Shown here: one piece after another, positions 7,377-16,420 of the stretch
How the letters are laid out: every line of letters starts with the position of its first letter
Position numbering within the stretch: position 1 is the stretch's first letter
Assembly (NCBI RefSeq): GCF_042679085.1
Contig: NZ_JBHTLQ010000009.1
Location: 1-64,000 of the forward strand
Direction: 5' to 3'
Length of the DNA stretch: 64,000 bases
Source: Phenylobacterium conjunctum
GTDB lineage: Bacteria > Pseudomonadota > Alphaproteobacteria > Caulobacterales > Caulobacteraceae
Program-made: the position numbers and the translations under genes
The notes under the pieces: model-generated
Seen by the model: only the letters and a program-made list of their open reading frames with translations
Databases searched by the model: none
Told to the model about the DNA's origin: nothing

Positions 7377-7892
7377 ATGATTCCGATCCGCATCCTTGGC
7401 CTCGACCCGGGTCTCCGCCGCACTGGCTGGGGGGTGATCTCGGCCGAGGGGTCGCGGCTGACCCACATCGCGCACGGGGTGATCGCGCCCAAGGAGACCT
7501 TGGCCTTCGCCGAGCGGCTGCTGGTCCTGCTGGAGGGGATCGAGGCGGTGATCGCCGCCCACGCCCCCCACGAGGCCGCGGTGGAGGAGACCTTCATGAA
7601 CAACAACGCCGCCTCGGCCCTGAAGCTCGGCCACGCCCGGGCCATGGCCCTGGTCGCCCCGGCCCGCGCCGGGCTGGTCGTGGCCGAATACGCCGCCACC
7701 GTGGTCAAGAAGTCCGTGGTCGGCACCGGCGGGGCGGACAAGACCCAGGTCGGCTTCATGATCCGCCGCCTGCTGCCCACCGCCGGCGAGACCACCGCCG
7801 ACGCCGCCGATGCGCTCGCCATCGCCATCGCCCATGCCCACGCCCGCACCTCGCGGACCTTGGCCCAGCGCACCGGAGGGCGTGCGGCATGA
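7377..7892 (+). CDS. ruvC: crossover junction endodeoxyribonuclease RuvC
   Basis: A 171-residue Holliday-junction resolvase that nicks two opposing strands of the junction delivered by RuvAB. The four catalytic acids are visible: Asp10 in GLDPG, Glu70 (or 71) in VEETF, and Asp142 and Asp145 in TTADAADALA. NNNAASALKLGHARA is the family signature. Its stop overlaps the ruvA start (ATGA), and a LexA box lies just upstream of the gene. Confidence 0.97.
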   Translation: MIPIRILGLDPGLRRTGWGVISAEGSRLTHIAHGVIAPKETLAFAERLLVLLEGIEAVIAAHAPHEAAVEETFMNNNAASALKLGHARAMALVAPARAGLVVAEYAATVVKKSVVGTGGADKTQVGFMIRRLLPTAGETTADAADALAIAIAHAHARTSRTLAQRTGGRAA

Positions 7893-8515
7893 TCGGGCGT
7901 CTGCGGGGACTGGTGGCCGAGGTCGGCGAGGAAGAGGCCCTGATTGACGTGGGCGGAGTGGGCTATGTGGTGCGCTGCGGGGCGCGGACCCTGTCGCACC
8001 TGCCGCCGCTGGGCGAAGAGACGGTGCTGCACGTCGAGACCCAGTGGACCGAGAGCGCCGGCATGAAGCTCTACGGCTTCCTGGGCCGCGATGAGCGTCG
8101 GGCCTTCCTGGCCCTGCAGGCCATCCAGGGCGTGGGGCCAAAGGCGGCGCTGGCCGTGCTCGACGTCCTGCCGCCGCCCGAGCTCGCCGCGGCCTGCGCC
8201 CGCGAGGACAAGGCCGCCGTAGCCCGCGCCAACGGGGTGGGGCCAAAGCTGGCCCAGCGCATTGTCACCGAACTGAAGGACAAGCCGATCACCGACGGTC
8301 CGGTCGCGGCCTTCCACGCCCAAGGGGTGGCGGCGTCCCAGACGGCTGCGGCCCCCGCGCCGTCAGCCACCGGCGAGGCGGTCGCGGCCCTGCTCGGCCT
8401 TGGCGTCGCCGAGGTCAACGCCCGCCGCGTGGTCGAACAGGCCGCCCTGCGCCTGGGCGAGGACGCTCCCGTGCAGGCCCTGATCAAGGCCGGCCTGCAG
8501 GAGCTTGGGCGTTGA
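7889..8515 (+). CDS. ruvA: Holliday junction branch migration protein RuvA
   Basis: A 208-residue junction-binding subunit. The N-terminal OB domain begins MIGRLRGLVAEV. The two helix-hairpin-helix motifs are seen as LQAIQGVGPKAALAVL and ARANGVGPKLAQRIV. The C-terminal domain III (LLGLGVAEVNARRVVEQA) contacts RuvB. The gene overlaps ruvC by 4 bp and ruvB by 4 bp, so translation of all three is coupled. Confidence 0.97.
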   Translation: MIGRLRGLVAEVGEEEALIDVGGVGYVVRCGARTLSHLPPLGEETVLHVETQWTESAGMKLYGFLGRDERRAFLALQAIQGVGPKAALAVLDVLPPPELAAACAREDKAAVARANGVGPKLAQRIVTELKDKPITDGPVAAFHAQGVAASQTAAAPAPSATGEAVAALLGLGVAEVNARRVVEQAALRLGEDAPVQALIKAGLQELGR

Positions 8516-9549
8516 CCCGCCTGATCTCCGGCGATGCTGAGCCCTTCGAGGGCGGGTCGGACCGCGCCCTGCGACCGCAGACCCTGGCCGAGTTCGTGGG
8601 TCAGGAGCAGGCCAAGGCCAACCTCAAGGTCTTCATCGAGGCCGCCCGCACCCGTGGCGAGGCCCTGGATCACGTCCTGCTGTTCGGCCCGCCGGGCCTG
8701 GGCAAGACGACGCTGGCCCAGATCGTCGCCCGCGAGCTGGGCGTGAACTTCCGCGCCACCTCCGGCCCGGTCCTGGCCAAGGCCGGCGACCTGGCGGCGA
8801 TCCTGACCAATCTCGAACCGCGCGATGTCCTGTTCATCGACGAGATCCACCGCCTAGCCGCCAATGTGGAGGAGATCCTCTATCCGGCCATGGAGGACCA
8901 CGTCCTCGACCTGATCATCGGTGAAGGGCCCTCGGCGCGGTCGATCCGCATTGACCTGGCCCCCTTCACCCTGGTCGCGGCCACCACCCGCGCGGGCCTG
9001 TTGGCCACCCCCTTGCGCGACCGCTTCGGCATTCCGCTCAGGCTCGAATTCTACACCCACGCCGAACTGGCCAAGGTCCTGGCCCACGCCGCCGGCAAGC
9101 TGGGGGTGGGCCTGACCGCCGATGGCGCGGCCGAGATCGCCGCCCGCTCCCGCGGCACGCCCCGGGTCGCCGGCCGGCTGCTGCGCCGGGTCCGCGACTT
9201 CGTGAACGCCGACGGGGCGGAGACCATCGACGCTAAGGGCGCCGCCAAGGCCCTGGCCCGCCTGGACGTCGACCCCGCCGGCCTGGATTCCCTGGACCGC
9301 CGCTATCTGCGCGCCCTGATCGAGAACTATGGCGGCGGCCCGGCCGGGGTGGAGACGCTTGCCTATGCGATCGCCGAGGCCCGTGACGCCGTCGAGGACG
9401 TGATCGAGCCCTATCTGATGCAGCAGGGCTTCATCCAGCGCACCCCGCGCGGCCGCGTCGCCACCGCCCGCGCCTACGCCCAGATCGGCCTCACCCCGCC
9501 GCCCCAGATGCCCAGCGGCGGCCAAGGCGCGTTGTTCGACGAGGGGTGA
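8512..9549 (+). CDS. ruvB: Holliday junction branch migration helicase RuvB
   Basis: A 345-residue AAA+ motor that drives branch migration on RuvA-bound junctions. Walker A is GPPGLGKTTLA, Walker B is VLFIDEIHRL, sensor 1 is VAATTRAGLL, and the arginine finger lies in TPLRDRFGIPLRLEFY. The C-terminal winged helix ends in the QGFIQRTPRGRV signature. Translation probably starts at TTG (8512), which overlaps the ruvA stop (TTGA); no better start lies nearby. Confidence 0.97.
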   Translation: MTRLISGDAEPFEGGSDRALRPQTLAEFVGQEQAKANLKVFIEAARTRGEALDHVLLFGPPGLGKTTLAQIVARELGVNFRATSGPVLAKAGDLAAILTNLEPRDVLFIDEIHRLAANVEEILYPAMEDHVLDLIIGEGPSARSIRIDLAPFTLVAATTRAGLLATPLRDRFGIPLRLEFYTHAELAKVLAHAAGKLGVGLTADGAAEIAARSRGTPRVAGRLLRRVRDFVNADGAETIDAKGAAKALARLDVDPAGLDSLDRRYLRALIENYGGGPAGVETLAYAIAEARDAVEDVIEPYLMQQGFIQRTPRGRVATARAYAQIGLTPPPQMPSGGQGALFDEG

Positions 9550-9617
9550 GCCTGCAAGCGCAGCGCTTGCCCCACGGCCCCAAATCAAACATCACCAAGC
9601 CTTGGTTCTCTAAGACC

Positions 9618-9646
9618 TGGGTCCCCGACTTCGCGGGGATGAGCGG
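9618..9646. repeat. single REP arm, family B
   Basis: These 29 bp match the right arm of the REPIN at 49545-49645 in 27 of 29 positions and form a small hairpin (CCCCGACTTCGCGGGG). The copy lies just before the ybgC ribosome-binding site, between ruvB and ybgC. Confidence 0.65.
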
Positions 9647-9654
9647 ATGGAAGC

Positions 9655-10095
9655 ATGACCACCGAACCCTCCTGCGGCTGGATCGAGGGCCGTGAGCACT
9701 GCCTGCCAGTGCGGATCTATTACGAGGACACCGACTTCACCGGGGTCGTCTATCACGGCCAGTATGTGCGGTTCTTCGAACGCGGCCGCTCGGACTTCCT
9801 GCGCGCGGCCGGCATCGACCACTCCGCCTTGCTGGATCGCGAGGACCCGGCGGCTTTCACCGTCGTGCGCATGAGCCTGGACTTCAAGCGGCCGGCCCGG
9901 ATCGACGACGCCCTCCTGGTCCGCACCACCTATGACGAGGCCAAGGGGCCGCGCCTGTTCATCACCCAACGCATCACCCGCGGCGCCGAGCTGATCTGCG
10001 AGGCTAAGGTCGAAGCCGCCTGTATCGACCTCAAGGGACGGCCCAGGAAGCCTCCTGGGGGACTCCTGGAGACGCTTCGGCCTCTCTTTTGCTAG
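9655..10095 (+). CDS. ybgC: Tol-Pal-associated acyl-CoA thioesterase YbgC
   Basis: A 146-residue hotdog thioesterase. The YYEDTDFTGVVYHGQYVRFFERGR segment is the family active site, with the catalytic Asp in the DTD/TG context. YbgC is the first gene of most tol-pal clusters and hydrolyses short acyl-CoA esters at the inner membrane. Here it precedes tolQ by 73 bp. GGAAG stands just before the ATG at 9655, and a REP arm lies immediately upstream. Confidence 0.9.
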   Translation: MTTEPSCGWIEGREHCLPVRIYYEDTDFTGVVYHGQYVRFFERGRSDFLRAAGIDHSALLDREDPAAFTVVRMSLDFKRPARIDDALLVRTTYDEAKGPRLFITQRITRGAELICEAKVEAACIDLKGRPRKPPGGLLETLRPLFC

Positions 10096-10117
10096 GACTA
10101 GGCCTCAAGTTCGCCAC

Positions 10118-10134
10118 TGGTCTGTTACAGACCA
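10118..10134. promoter_or_regulatory. perfect 7-bp inverted repeat upstream of tolQ
   Basis: The sequence TGGTCTG-TTA-CAGACCA lies in the 73-bp gap between ybgC and tolQ. It has a 3-base loop and no T run, so it could be an operator or an mRNA hairpin in the tolQ leader. Its function is unknown. Confidence 0.45.
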
Positions 10135-10168
10135 CCTGACCAAGCCGCCCAACGGAGCCCAAGACCTG

Positions 10169-10876
10169 ATGGACGCCGCCGCCACGACGATCACGCCCGA
10201 GACCTTCTCGTTCATCTCCCTCTTCCTTCGCGCCGACTGGGTGGTGAAGGGGGTGATGATCGGGCTGGGCCTCGCTTCCCTGTGGTCCTGGACCGTCATC
10301 GTCGACAAGCTGGCCCGCTTCACGGTGCTGAACCGCCAGGCCGACCGCTTCGAGGGCGAGGTCTCCTCCGGCCGCAGCCTTGAGGACATCGCCCAGGAAG
10401 CCGGCGAGCGTCCGAAGCACGCCCTGCCCCGCATGCTTCAGGGCGCCCTGCGCGAATGGCGTGACGCCCGGGCCAAGGGCCTGACCACCGACACCCAGGC
10501 CGCCTTCCTGGTGCAGCGGATCGACCGGGTGCTCGACACCACCATCGCCCGCGAAGCGCTGCGGGTGGAGGACGGCCTTGGGTCGCTCGCCATCGTCGCC
10601 ACCGCCAGTCCGTTCGTGGGCCTGTTCGGCACGGTCTGGGGGATCATGCACTCCTTCCAGGCCATCGCGATCCAGAAGAACACCAACCTGGCCGTTGTGG
10701 CGCCCAACATCGCCGAGGCCCTGTTCGCCACGGCCATCGGTCTGATCGCCGCCATCCCGGCCTATATCGCCTACAACAAGTTCTCCACCGACGCCTCGCG
10801 CTACACCGCCCGGCTCGAGGGCTTCGCCGACGACCTGTCCACCGCCATCCAGCGCCGTATCGCGGAGCGGTCCTGA
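10169..10876 (+). CDS. tolQ: Tol-Pal system inner-membrane proton channel subunit TolQ
   Basis: A 235-residue MotA/TolQ/ExbB-family protein with three membrane segments: about residues 24-42, and a pair in the C-terminal half (TASPFVGLFGTVWGIMHSF and IAEALFATAIGLIAAIPAYIAYN). It forms the proton channel with TolR that energises TolA during outer-membrane constriction at division. TolR follows 1 bp after its stop. Confidence 0.96.
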   Translation: MDAAATTITPETFSFISLFLRADWVVKGVMIGLGLASLWSWTVIVDKLARFTVLNRQADRFEGEVSSGRSLEDIAQEAGERPKHALPRMLQGALREWRDARAKGLTTDTQAAFLVQRIDRVLDTTIAREALRVEDGLGSLAIVATASPFVGLFGTVWGIMHSFQAIAIQKNTNLAVVAPNIAEALFATAIGLIAAIPAYIAYNKFSTDASRYTARLEGFADDLSTAIQRRIAERS

Positions 10877-10877
10877 C

Positions 10878-11375
10878 ATGGCCCTGTCGACCCATGACGC
10901 CTTCGCCGCCGGCGGCGGGGGCGGACGACGCCGGCGGCGCGGCCGCCGCGGCGCCCTGTCCGAGATCAATGTGACGCCCCTGGTGGACGTGATGCTGGTG
11001 CTGCTGATCATCTTCATGATCTCGGCGCCGCTGCTCACCGTCGGCGTGCCCGTGGACCTGCCCAAGACTGAGGCCGGCGCCATGGAGGACCAGAACGAGC
11101 CGATCACCATCTCCATCAAGGCTGACGGTTCGCTCTATGTGCAGGAAAACGCGGTGGCCTTCGCCGGCCTCTCGCCGCGGCTGAAGGCCATGGTGGGCGG
11201 AAACACCAAGCGCCCGATCTATGTGCGCGCCGACGGCCGGGCGGCCTATTCCATCGTCGCCCAGGTGATGGCGGCCCTGTCCACCTCGGGCTTCACCTCG
11301 ATCAACCTGCTCACCGACACCGGCGGGCCCTCGTCCGGGGCCTCGACGCCGGTCGAGCCCAAGCCCGCGCCTTAA
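10878..11375 (+). CDS. tolR: Tol-Pal system biopolymer transporter TolR
   Basis: A 165-residue protein with one N-terminal membrane helix. The segment INVTPLVDVMLVLLIIFMIS contains the conserved membrane aspartate (LVDV) that carries protons. The N-terminus has an unusual Gly5-Arg5 cluster before the helix. The periplasmic ExbD/TolR domain ends with a Pro-rich tail (VEPKPAP). It lies between tolQ and tolA and is certainly co-transcribed with them. Confidence 0.95.
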   Translation: MALSTHDAFAAGGGGGRRRRRGRRGALSEINVTPLVDVMLVLLIIFMISAPLLTVGVPVDLPKTEAGAMEDQNEPITISIKADGSLYVQENAVAFAGLSPRLKAMVGGNTKRPIYVRADGRAAYSIVAQVMAALSTSGFTSINLLTDTGGPSSGASTPVEPKPAP

Positions 11376-11384
11376 GGCTCAGGC

Positions 11385-12209
11385 ATGCAGGAGCGGTCCG
11401 ATTTCTCGCTGGCGATGGTCGTCTCCGTGCTGCTGCACGCGGGCGCCCTGGTCTTTGCGCTGATCTCGTGGCCGCAGGAGCGCGCCCTGCCCATCGGCGG
11501 CGCGGTCGCCATCAATGTGGTGCCCAACTCGGCCATCACCGACATGCGCGCCGCCGCCGAGGCGCCGAAGGAACAGACCGGCCAGACTGAAGCGCCTGAG
11601 CCCGACGCCCCGCCCGAAGCCGCGCCGCCCTCGCCCCAGCCGACCCCGAAGCCGACCCCTGCGCCGCCCCAACCCCAGGCCGCCGCCAAGGCTGCGCCCA
11701 AGCCGGCCCCGCAGGCCCCGACCAATCCCAACGCCAAGGGCCAGAAGAAGCCCGAGGCCAAGCCCACGGGCCTCGATCTCGACGCTCTGGCCGCCTCGCT
11801 GGCCAAGTCCAAGCCCTCCGGCGGCAAGGCCTCCTCCGCCGCCAAGGGGCCGACCCGGCCGGAGACCGCCCTGCAACAGCGCCTGGCGGCCGGCGCTGGG
11901 CGCGGGCTGTCGGCCAATGCTGCGGCGGGCCTGGCGTCTGAGCTGATGCGCCGCTGGAACCCCAACTGTGAGGTCGAGGGCGGCCGGGCCGTGAAGGTCC
12001 GGGTCACCTTCACCCTGGGCCTGGGCGGCCAGATCGTCGGCCCGGTCAACGCCGGCGGGGCCGAGGACTCCTCCAACGCGGTGGTCAAGGCCGCCGCCGA
12101 CCGCGCCATCCGGGCGGTCTACAAGACCGCCGCCGACAACGCCTTTCCAAGAGAGACCTACGGGAACACCTGGGCCCCGACCTTCAACGCCCAGGAAGCC
12201 TGCAGCTGA
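11385..12209 (+). CDS. tolA: Tol-Pal system protein TolA
   Basis: A 274-residue TonB-like protein. It has an N-terminal anchor (about residues 9-28, with an SxxxH-like face VSVLLHAG), then a long Pro/Ala/Lys-rich periplasmic linker (about 55-140) in place of the long Lys/Ala helix of enteric TolA. A small C-terminal domain follows, with LMRRWNPNCEV and VRVTFTLGLGGQI. It spans the periplasm to reach TolB and Pal when driven by TolQR. The gene is 9 bp after tolR. Confidence 0.92.
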   Translation: MQERSDFSLAMVVSVLLHAGALVFALISWPQERALPIGGAVAINVVPNSAITDMRAAAEAPKEQTGQTEAPEPDAPPEAAPPSPQPTPKPTPAPPQPQAAAKAAPKPAPQAPTNPNAKGQKKPEAKPTGLDLDALAASLAKSKPSGGKASSAAKGPTRPETALQQRLAAGAGRGLSANAAAGLASELMRRWNPNCEVEGGRAVKVRVTFTLGLGGQIVGPVNAGGAEDSSNAVVKAAADRAIRAVYKTAADNAFPRETYGNTWAPTFNAQEACS

Positions 12210-12226
12210 GCCTCGGAGACCGACCC

Positions 12227-13525
12227 ATGCGCCTGAAGACCCTGTTCCTGGCCCTCGCGGCCGTGATGGCGGCCTCCGCGGGCCTCGCCCCGGCCCCGGC
12301 CAGCGCCCAGATCGAAGTCGACGTCAACAAGGGCGACATCCAGCCCCTGCCGATCGCGATTCCCGCCTTCGGCGGCCAGCGCGGCGCCGATATCGCCCAG
12401 GTCATCACCGGCAACCTGGAGCGCTCGGGCCTGTTCAAGCCGGTCGACCAGGCCGCCTTTATCGAGAAGAACCTGAACGTTGCGGTCCAGCCGCGCTTCC
12501 CGGACTGGAAGGCGATCAACGCCCAGGCCCTGGTCAACGGCCAGGTGACGGTCGAGGGCGGCCGGCTGCGCGTCGACTTCCGCCTGTGGGACGTCTTCTC
12601 CGAACAGCAGCTGCTGGGTCTGCAGTTCACCTCGACGCCGGAGAACTGGCGCCGGGTCGCCCACAAGATCTCCGACGCCGTCTATGAGCGGCTGACCGGG
12701 GAGAAGGGCTATTTCGACACCCGCATCGTCTTCGTGGCCGAGAGCGGCGGGCGCCTGAACCGCACCAAGACGCTCGCCATCATGGACCAGGACGGCGCCA
12801 ACCCGTCCTACCTGACCGACGGCTCCTACATTGTCATGTCGCCGCGCTTCTCCTCGACCAGCCAGGAGATCACCTACATGACGCTGAAGCCCGAGGGCTC
12901 GGCCATCTACCTGTTCAACCTGGAGACCGCCCGTCGCGAGTCGCTCGGCCAATTCCCGGGGATGGTCTACGCCCCGCGCTTCTCCCCCGATGGCGGCCGC
13001 GTGGCCTTCTCCGTCGAGCGGGGCGGCAACAGCGACATCTATGTGATGAACCTGCGCAGCCGGACGAGCGCCAAGCTGACCAGCGACCCGGCCATCGACA
13101 CCTCGCCCTCCTTCTCGCCGGACGGCTCGCGGATCGCCTTCAATTCCGACCGCGGCGGCTCGCCCCAGCTCTATGTGATGAATTCCGACGGCTCGGGCGT
13201 GCAGCGCATCTCCTTCGGCTCGGGCCGCTACACCACCCCGGTCTGGAGCCCGACCGGCGAGTTCATCGCCTTCACCAAGCAGACCGGCGGCGAGTTCCAC
13301 ATCGGCGTGATGCGCGCCGATGGCTCCGACGAGCGGCTGCTGACCACCAGCTATCTGGATGAAAGCCCCACCTGGGCGCCCAACGGCCGGGTTCTGATGT
13401 TCAGCCGCGAAACGCCTGGCGGCCCGCCGCGTTTGTGGACAGTGGATGTGACCGGCCGAATCCTGCGCCCCGCCCCCTATCCGGGCTCGGCGTCTGACCC
13501 CGCCTGGTCGCCTCTGCTGAACTAG
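12227..13525 (+). CDS. tolB: Tol-Pal system periplasmic beta-propeller protein TolB
   Basis: A 432-residue exported protein with a signal peptide ending APASAQ. An N-terminal alpha/beta domain is followed by a six-bladed propeller, with repeated blades marked by FSPDGGRVAFS, FSPDGSRIAFNSDRGG and WSPTGEFIAFT. TolB cycles between TolA and Pal. The gene starts 17 bp after tolA; the ATG is preceded by GGAG. Confidence 0.96.
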   Translation: MRLKTLFLALAAVMAASAGLAPAPASAQIEVDVNKGDIQPLPIAIPAFGGQRGADIAQVITGNLERSGLFKPVDQAAFIEKNLNVAVQPRFPDWKAINAQALVNGQVTVEGGRLRVDFRLWDVFSEQQLLGLQFTSTPENWRRVAHKISDAVYERLTGEKGYFDTRIVFVAESGGRLNRTKTLAIMDQDGANPSYLTDGSYIVMSPRFSSTSQEITYMTLKPEGSAIYLFNLETARRESLGQFPGMVYAPRFSPDGGRVAFSVERGGNSDIYVMNLRSRTSAKLTSDPAIDTSPSFSPDGSRIAFNSDRGGSPQLYVMNSDGSGVQRISFGSGRYTTPVWSPTGEFIAFTKQTGGEFHIGVMRADGSDERLLTTSYLDESPTWAPNGRVLMFSRETPGGPPRLWTVDVTGRILRPAPYPGSASDPAWSPLLN

Positions 13526-13670
13526 ACCGCTCAACCCGCAAGAGAAATCAGGTGTAAGGGAAACATAGTGGCGTTTCTCTGCCATGTGCGGGACAAGAAA
13601 AAGCAGTTAGAGTTTTGGAATTGGCGCATCCCGCGCCGTCGCCGAACCCCAGCCTGAGGAGAAGCCCAAG

Positions 13671-14204
13671 ATGAGCTTCAGCACCAAGCAAGCCCTTCGA
13701 CTGGCGCTTGTCGCGGCCTGCGCCGTGTCCGTCACCGCTTGCGCGTCCAAGCCCAAGCCGACCCCGTCGACCCCGACGGCGCCGCCCAGCTATCCGACCC
13801 AGCCCTCCGTGCCGCCCGGCCCGAACGGTCCGGTCCCCGGCTCCGTGCAGGACTTCGTCGTCAATGTCGGCGATCGGGTCTATTTCGACTTCGACCAGTT
13901 CGACATCCGCGCGGACGCCGGCCCGATCCTGAACGCCCAGGCTCAGTGGCTGCTGCGCTATCCGTCGGTGATGATCCGCATCGAAGGCAACGCCGACGAA
14001 CGCGGCACCCGCGAGTACAACCTGGCCCTCGGCGCCCGCCGCGCCAACTCTGTCCGCGACTACCTGATCGCCCGCGGCGTCCAGGCGGCCCGCATCTCCA
14101 CCGTCTCCTTCGGCAAGGAACGCCCGATCGATCCGGGCACCTCCGAGGAAGCCTATCAGCGTAACCGGAACGGCCACACGGCCATCACCGGCGGCGCGCG
14201 GTAA
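13671..14204 (+). CDS. pal: peptidoglycan-associated lipoprotein Pal
   Basis: A 177-residue outer-membrane lipoprotein. The signal peptide ends in the lipobox VTAC, with the cysteine at about residue 24, followed by a Pro/Thr-rich linker. The OmpA-like domain has VYFDFDQFDIRADA and the peptidoglycan-binding region IEGNADERGTREYNLALGARRA. It links the outer membrane to peptidoglycan. A 145-bp gap separates it from tolB, so it may have its own promoter; AGGAG precedes the ATG. A terminator follows at 14229. Confidence 0.95.
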   Translation: MSFSTKQALRLALVAACAVSVTACASKPKPTPSTPTAPPSYPTQPSVPPGPNGPVPGSVQDFVVNVGDRVYFDFDQFDIRADAGPILNAQAQWLLRYPSVMIRIEGNADERGTREYNLALGARRANSVRDYLIARGVQAARISTVSFGKERPIDPGTSEEAYQRNRNGHTAITGGAR

Positions 14205-14228
14205 GCGTACAGTTCGAGGAGAGTATCG

Positions 14229-14256
14229 GAGGGGGCCCCGCAAGGGCCCCCTCTTT
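14229..14256 (+). terminator. Rho-independent terminator after pal
   Basis: A perfect 10-bp stem (GAGGGGGCCC with GGGCCCCCTC), a 5-base loop CGCAA, and a short T run form a good intrinsic terminator 25 bp after the pal stop. It implies that cpoB has its own promoter or depends on read-through. Confidence 0.8.
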
Positions 14257-14339
14257 GCGTCTGGCCCCCAGGATCCGCACTGGACTTGAGCCCGGCCCCG
14301 GCCCCATTTTGGCCCCGCAACCGAAGTGATGATGAGACC

Positions 14340-15194
14340 ATGAGCCTGCGCCGCCTCGCCCTGCCGTTCGCCTCCATCCTGGTCTTGGCCACCGCCGCCC
14401 CGGCCCTGGCCCAGACCCCGATCGACCCACTGGACGCCCGCGATTCGCGCCGGGTTGACCGCATGGAGCAGGTGCTTCGTGAACTGCGCGGGATCGTCTT
14501 CCAGGGCCGCGACTCCGGAAAGCCCGTCGTCGTCCAGCCGGCCGAGACCGACTACCAGCTCCAGGAGCTGACCCGCCGGCTCAGCGACCTCGAACAGACC
14601 CTGACCCGTCTGAACGGCGCCCTGGAGACCACCACCTTCGGCCTGACCCAGGCCCGCCGCGACGTGGACGCCCTGAAGGCCGAGAACGCCGTGCTCAACG
14701 CCCGTATCGCCAAGCTGGAAGCCGGCGCCGTCGCCCCGGCCCCGACCGCCGACGCCGGTCTGGCCGGCGCGACGGCGGGCCAGGCCGCGCCTGCCGCCCC
14801 GGTGCAGACCGCGGCCGAGGCCTTCACCCAGGCCCGGCAGATCATGCTGAGCGGCGACTATGCCGGCGCCGAGGGCGCCTTCCAGGACTTCGTCGAGCGC
14901 TATCCGGACTCCAGCCGTGGGCCGGAGGCTCGCTACTGGCTGGGCAAGACCCAGAGCGCCCGGGGCGCCAACGCCGACGCCGCCACCTCCTATATCGGCG
15001 CCATCCGCGGTTGGCCGCAGACCAGCTGGGCGCCCGACGCCGTGGTCGAGCTGGCCCGGTCCCTGATCGGCCTGAAGAAGCCTGACGACGCCTGCCAGGC
15101 CCTGGCCGAGTTCAAGCGTCGCTATCCCAAGGCGCCCCAGGCGGTGCAGAACCGGGCCGCCGCCGCGCGGACCCAGGCCAAGTGCGCGGCCTAA
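14340..15194 (+). CDS. cpoB: Tol-Pal accessory/cell-division coordinator CpoB (YbgF)
   Basis: A 284-residue periplasmic protein with a signal peptide ending APALAQ. A coiled coil follows at about residues 60-125 (LQELTRRLSDLEQTLTRL, then LKAENAVLNARIAKLEA). The C-terminal TPR region starts AFTQARQIMLSGDYAGAE. CpoB coordinates PBP1B and Tol activity at constriction in E. coli. The ATG at 14340 follows GATGAGACC and gives a proper signal peptide, unlike the longer frame. The tilS start overlaps its 3' end. Confidence 0.93.
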   Translation: MSLRRLALPFASILVLATAAPALAQTPIDPLDARDSRRVDRMEQVLRELRGIVFQGRDSGKPVVVQPAETDYQLQELTRRLSDLEQTLTRLNGALETTTFGLTQARRDVDALKAENAVLNARIAKLEAGAVAPAPTADAGLAGATAGQAAPAAPVQTAAEAFTQARQIMLSGDYAGAEGAFQDFVERYPDSSRGPEARYWLGKTQSARGANADAATSYIGAIRGWPQTSWAPDAVVELARSLIGLKKPDDACQALAEFKRRYPKAPQAVQNRAAAARTQAKCAA

Positions 15195-16420
15195 AAGAGG
15201 CCGTCCGCGCCCGTCTCGACGCGCGCCTGAACCCGGACAGTCGAGCCCCCCTGGCGGTCGCCCTGTCAGGGGGATCTGACTCCCTGGCCCTGACGATGAT
15301 GGCCGCGGCCTGGGCTGAGCGTCACCATCGCCGCCTGCTGGTGCTCACCGTCGATCACGGCCTGCGGCCCGAGAGCGCCGGCTGGACCGAGCTCTGCGCC
15401 GGCCACGCCCGCCGCCTTGGCGCCGACTTCCAGGCGTTCTGCTGGCGCGGCGACAAGCCCCTCACCGGGCCCGCCGCCGCCGCCCGCGCCGCCCGCCACG
15501 CCCTGCTGGCCGACGCTGCACGGCAGGCGGGGGCCAGCGTCATTCTGATGGGTCACACCGCCGATGACCTCGCCGAGAGCGCCGCCATGCGCGCCGCCGG
15601 GGCCACGACACCGGACGCCCGCGAATGGTCGCCCTCTCCGGTCTGGCCTCAAGGGCGCGGCGTCTTCCTGTTGCGCCCCTTGCTGGATCAAGGCCGGGCC
15701 GTCCTGCGCGCGTGGCTGGCGGCGCAAGGCGAGACCTGGATCGAGGACCCCGCCAACAGCGACTTGCGATTCGCCCGCGCCCGCGCCCGCGCCGCCGGAC
15801 CCTCGGCGGCGGCCACGCCGCGCCAGGCGCCGGACCTGCGGTCACTTGGGCGTGCGGTCACCGAGACCCTGGACGGCGGCCTGACCCTGCCTCGCCAGGC
15901 CCTGCGGATGGCGCCGCCCGACGCCGCCAGAGCCTTTGTCGCGGCCTGCGCCCTCAGCGCCGCCGGAACCTCCAGCCCGCCGCGGGGGGACCGGCTGGAT
16001 CGGCTCACGGATCAGCTGCGCGGGGCGGCGCCCATGGTCGCCACCCTGGCCGGCGCGCGCATCGAGGCCGATGGAGAGACCCTCGCCTGGCGTCGGGAGC
16101 CGGGCGAGTTCCGCCGAGGCCAAAGCCCGGTGTTGCGCCTCGCGCCCGCCGAGACCGGGGTCTGGGACGGTCGGTTCGAAATCACCGCCAACCACGCCTT
16201 GGAGATCGCGCCGCTGGTGGGCCGCACGGCCAGCCTGGCTGAGCCTTCCGCCCGCGCCCTGCGCCAGGTTACGGCTTCGGCCCGCGGCGCCCTGCCCGCC
16301 CTGAAGACCGCCGCCGGCCTCGTCTGCCCGCTCCTGCAGCCCACGCCGGGCGTCAAGATGCGCGCCCTCGCCCTGGCGCGGCTCCAGGCGGCGTGCGGTC
16401 TGGTGGTCCGCGAGCCCTAG
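15182..16420 (+). CDS. tilS: tRNA(Ile)-lysidine synthetase TilS
   Basis: A 412-residue ATP-dependent ligase that adds lysine to C34 of the tRNA-Ile(CAU) anticodon. The PP-loop motif SGGSDS is at residues 29-34, followed by LVLTVDHGLRPES and the conserved GHTADDLAES. It starts with GTG at 15182 inside the end of cpoB (13-bp overlap), so it is probably translationally coupled. In many bacteria ftsH follows tilS; here a convergent hydrolase gene does. The two stop codons overlap on CTAG at 16417-16420. Confidence 0.92.
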   Translation: MRGLKEAVRARLDARLNPDSRAPLAVALSGGSDSLALTMMAAAWAERHHRRLLVLTVDHGLRPESAGWTELCAGHARRLGADFQAFCWRGDKPLTGPAAAARAARHALLADAARQAGASVILMGHTADDLAESAAMRAAGATTPDAREWSPSPVWPQGRGVFLLRPLLDQGRAVLRAWLAAQGETWIEDPANSDLRFARARARAAGPSAAATPRQAPDLRSLGRAVTETLDGGLTLPRQALRMAPPDAARAFVAACALSAAGTSSPPRGDRLDRLTDQLRGAAPMVATLAGARIEADGETLAWRREPGEFRRGQSPVLRLAPAETGVWDGRFEITANHALEIAPLVGRTASLAEPSARALRQVTASARGALPALKTAAGLVCPLLQPTPGVKMRALALARLQAACGLVVREP

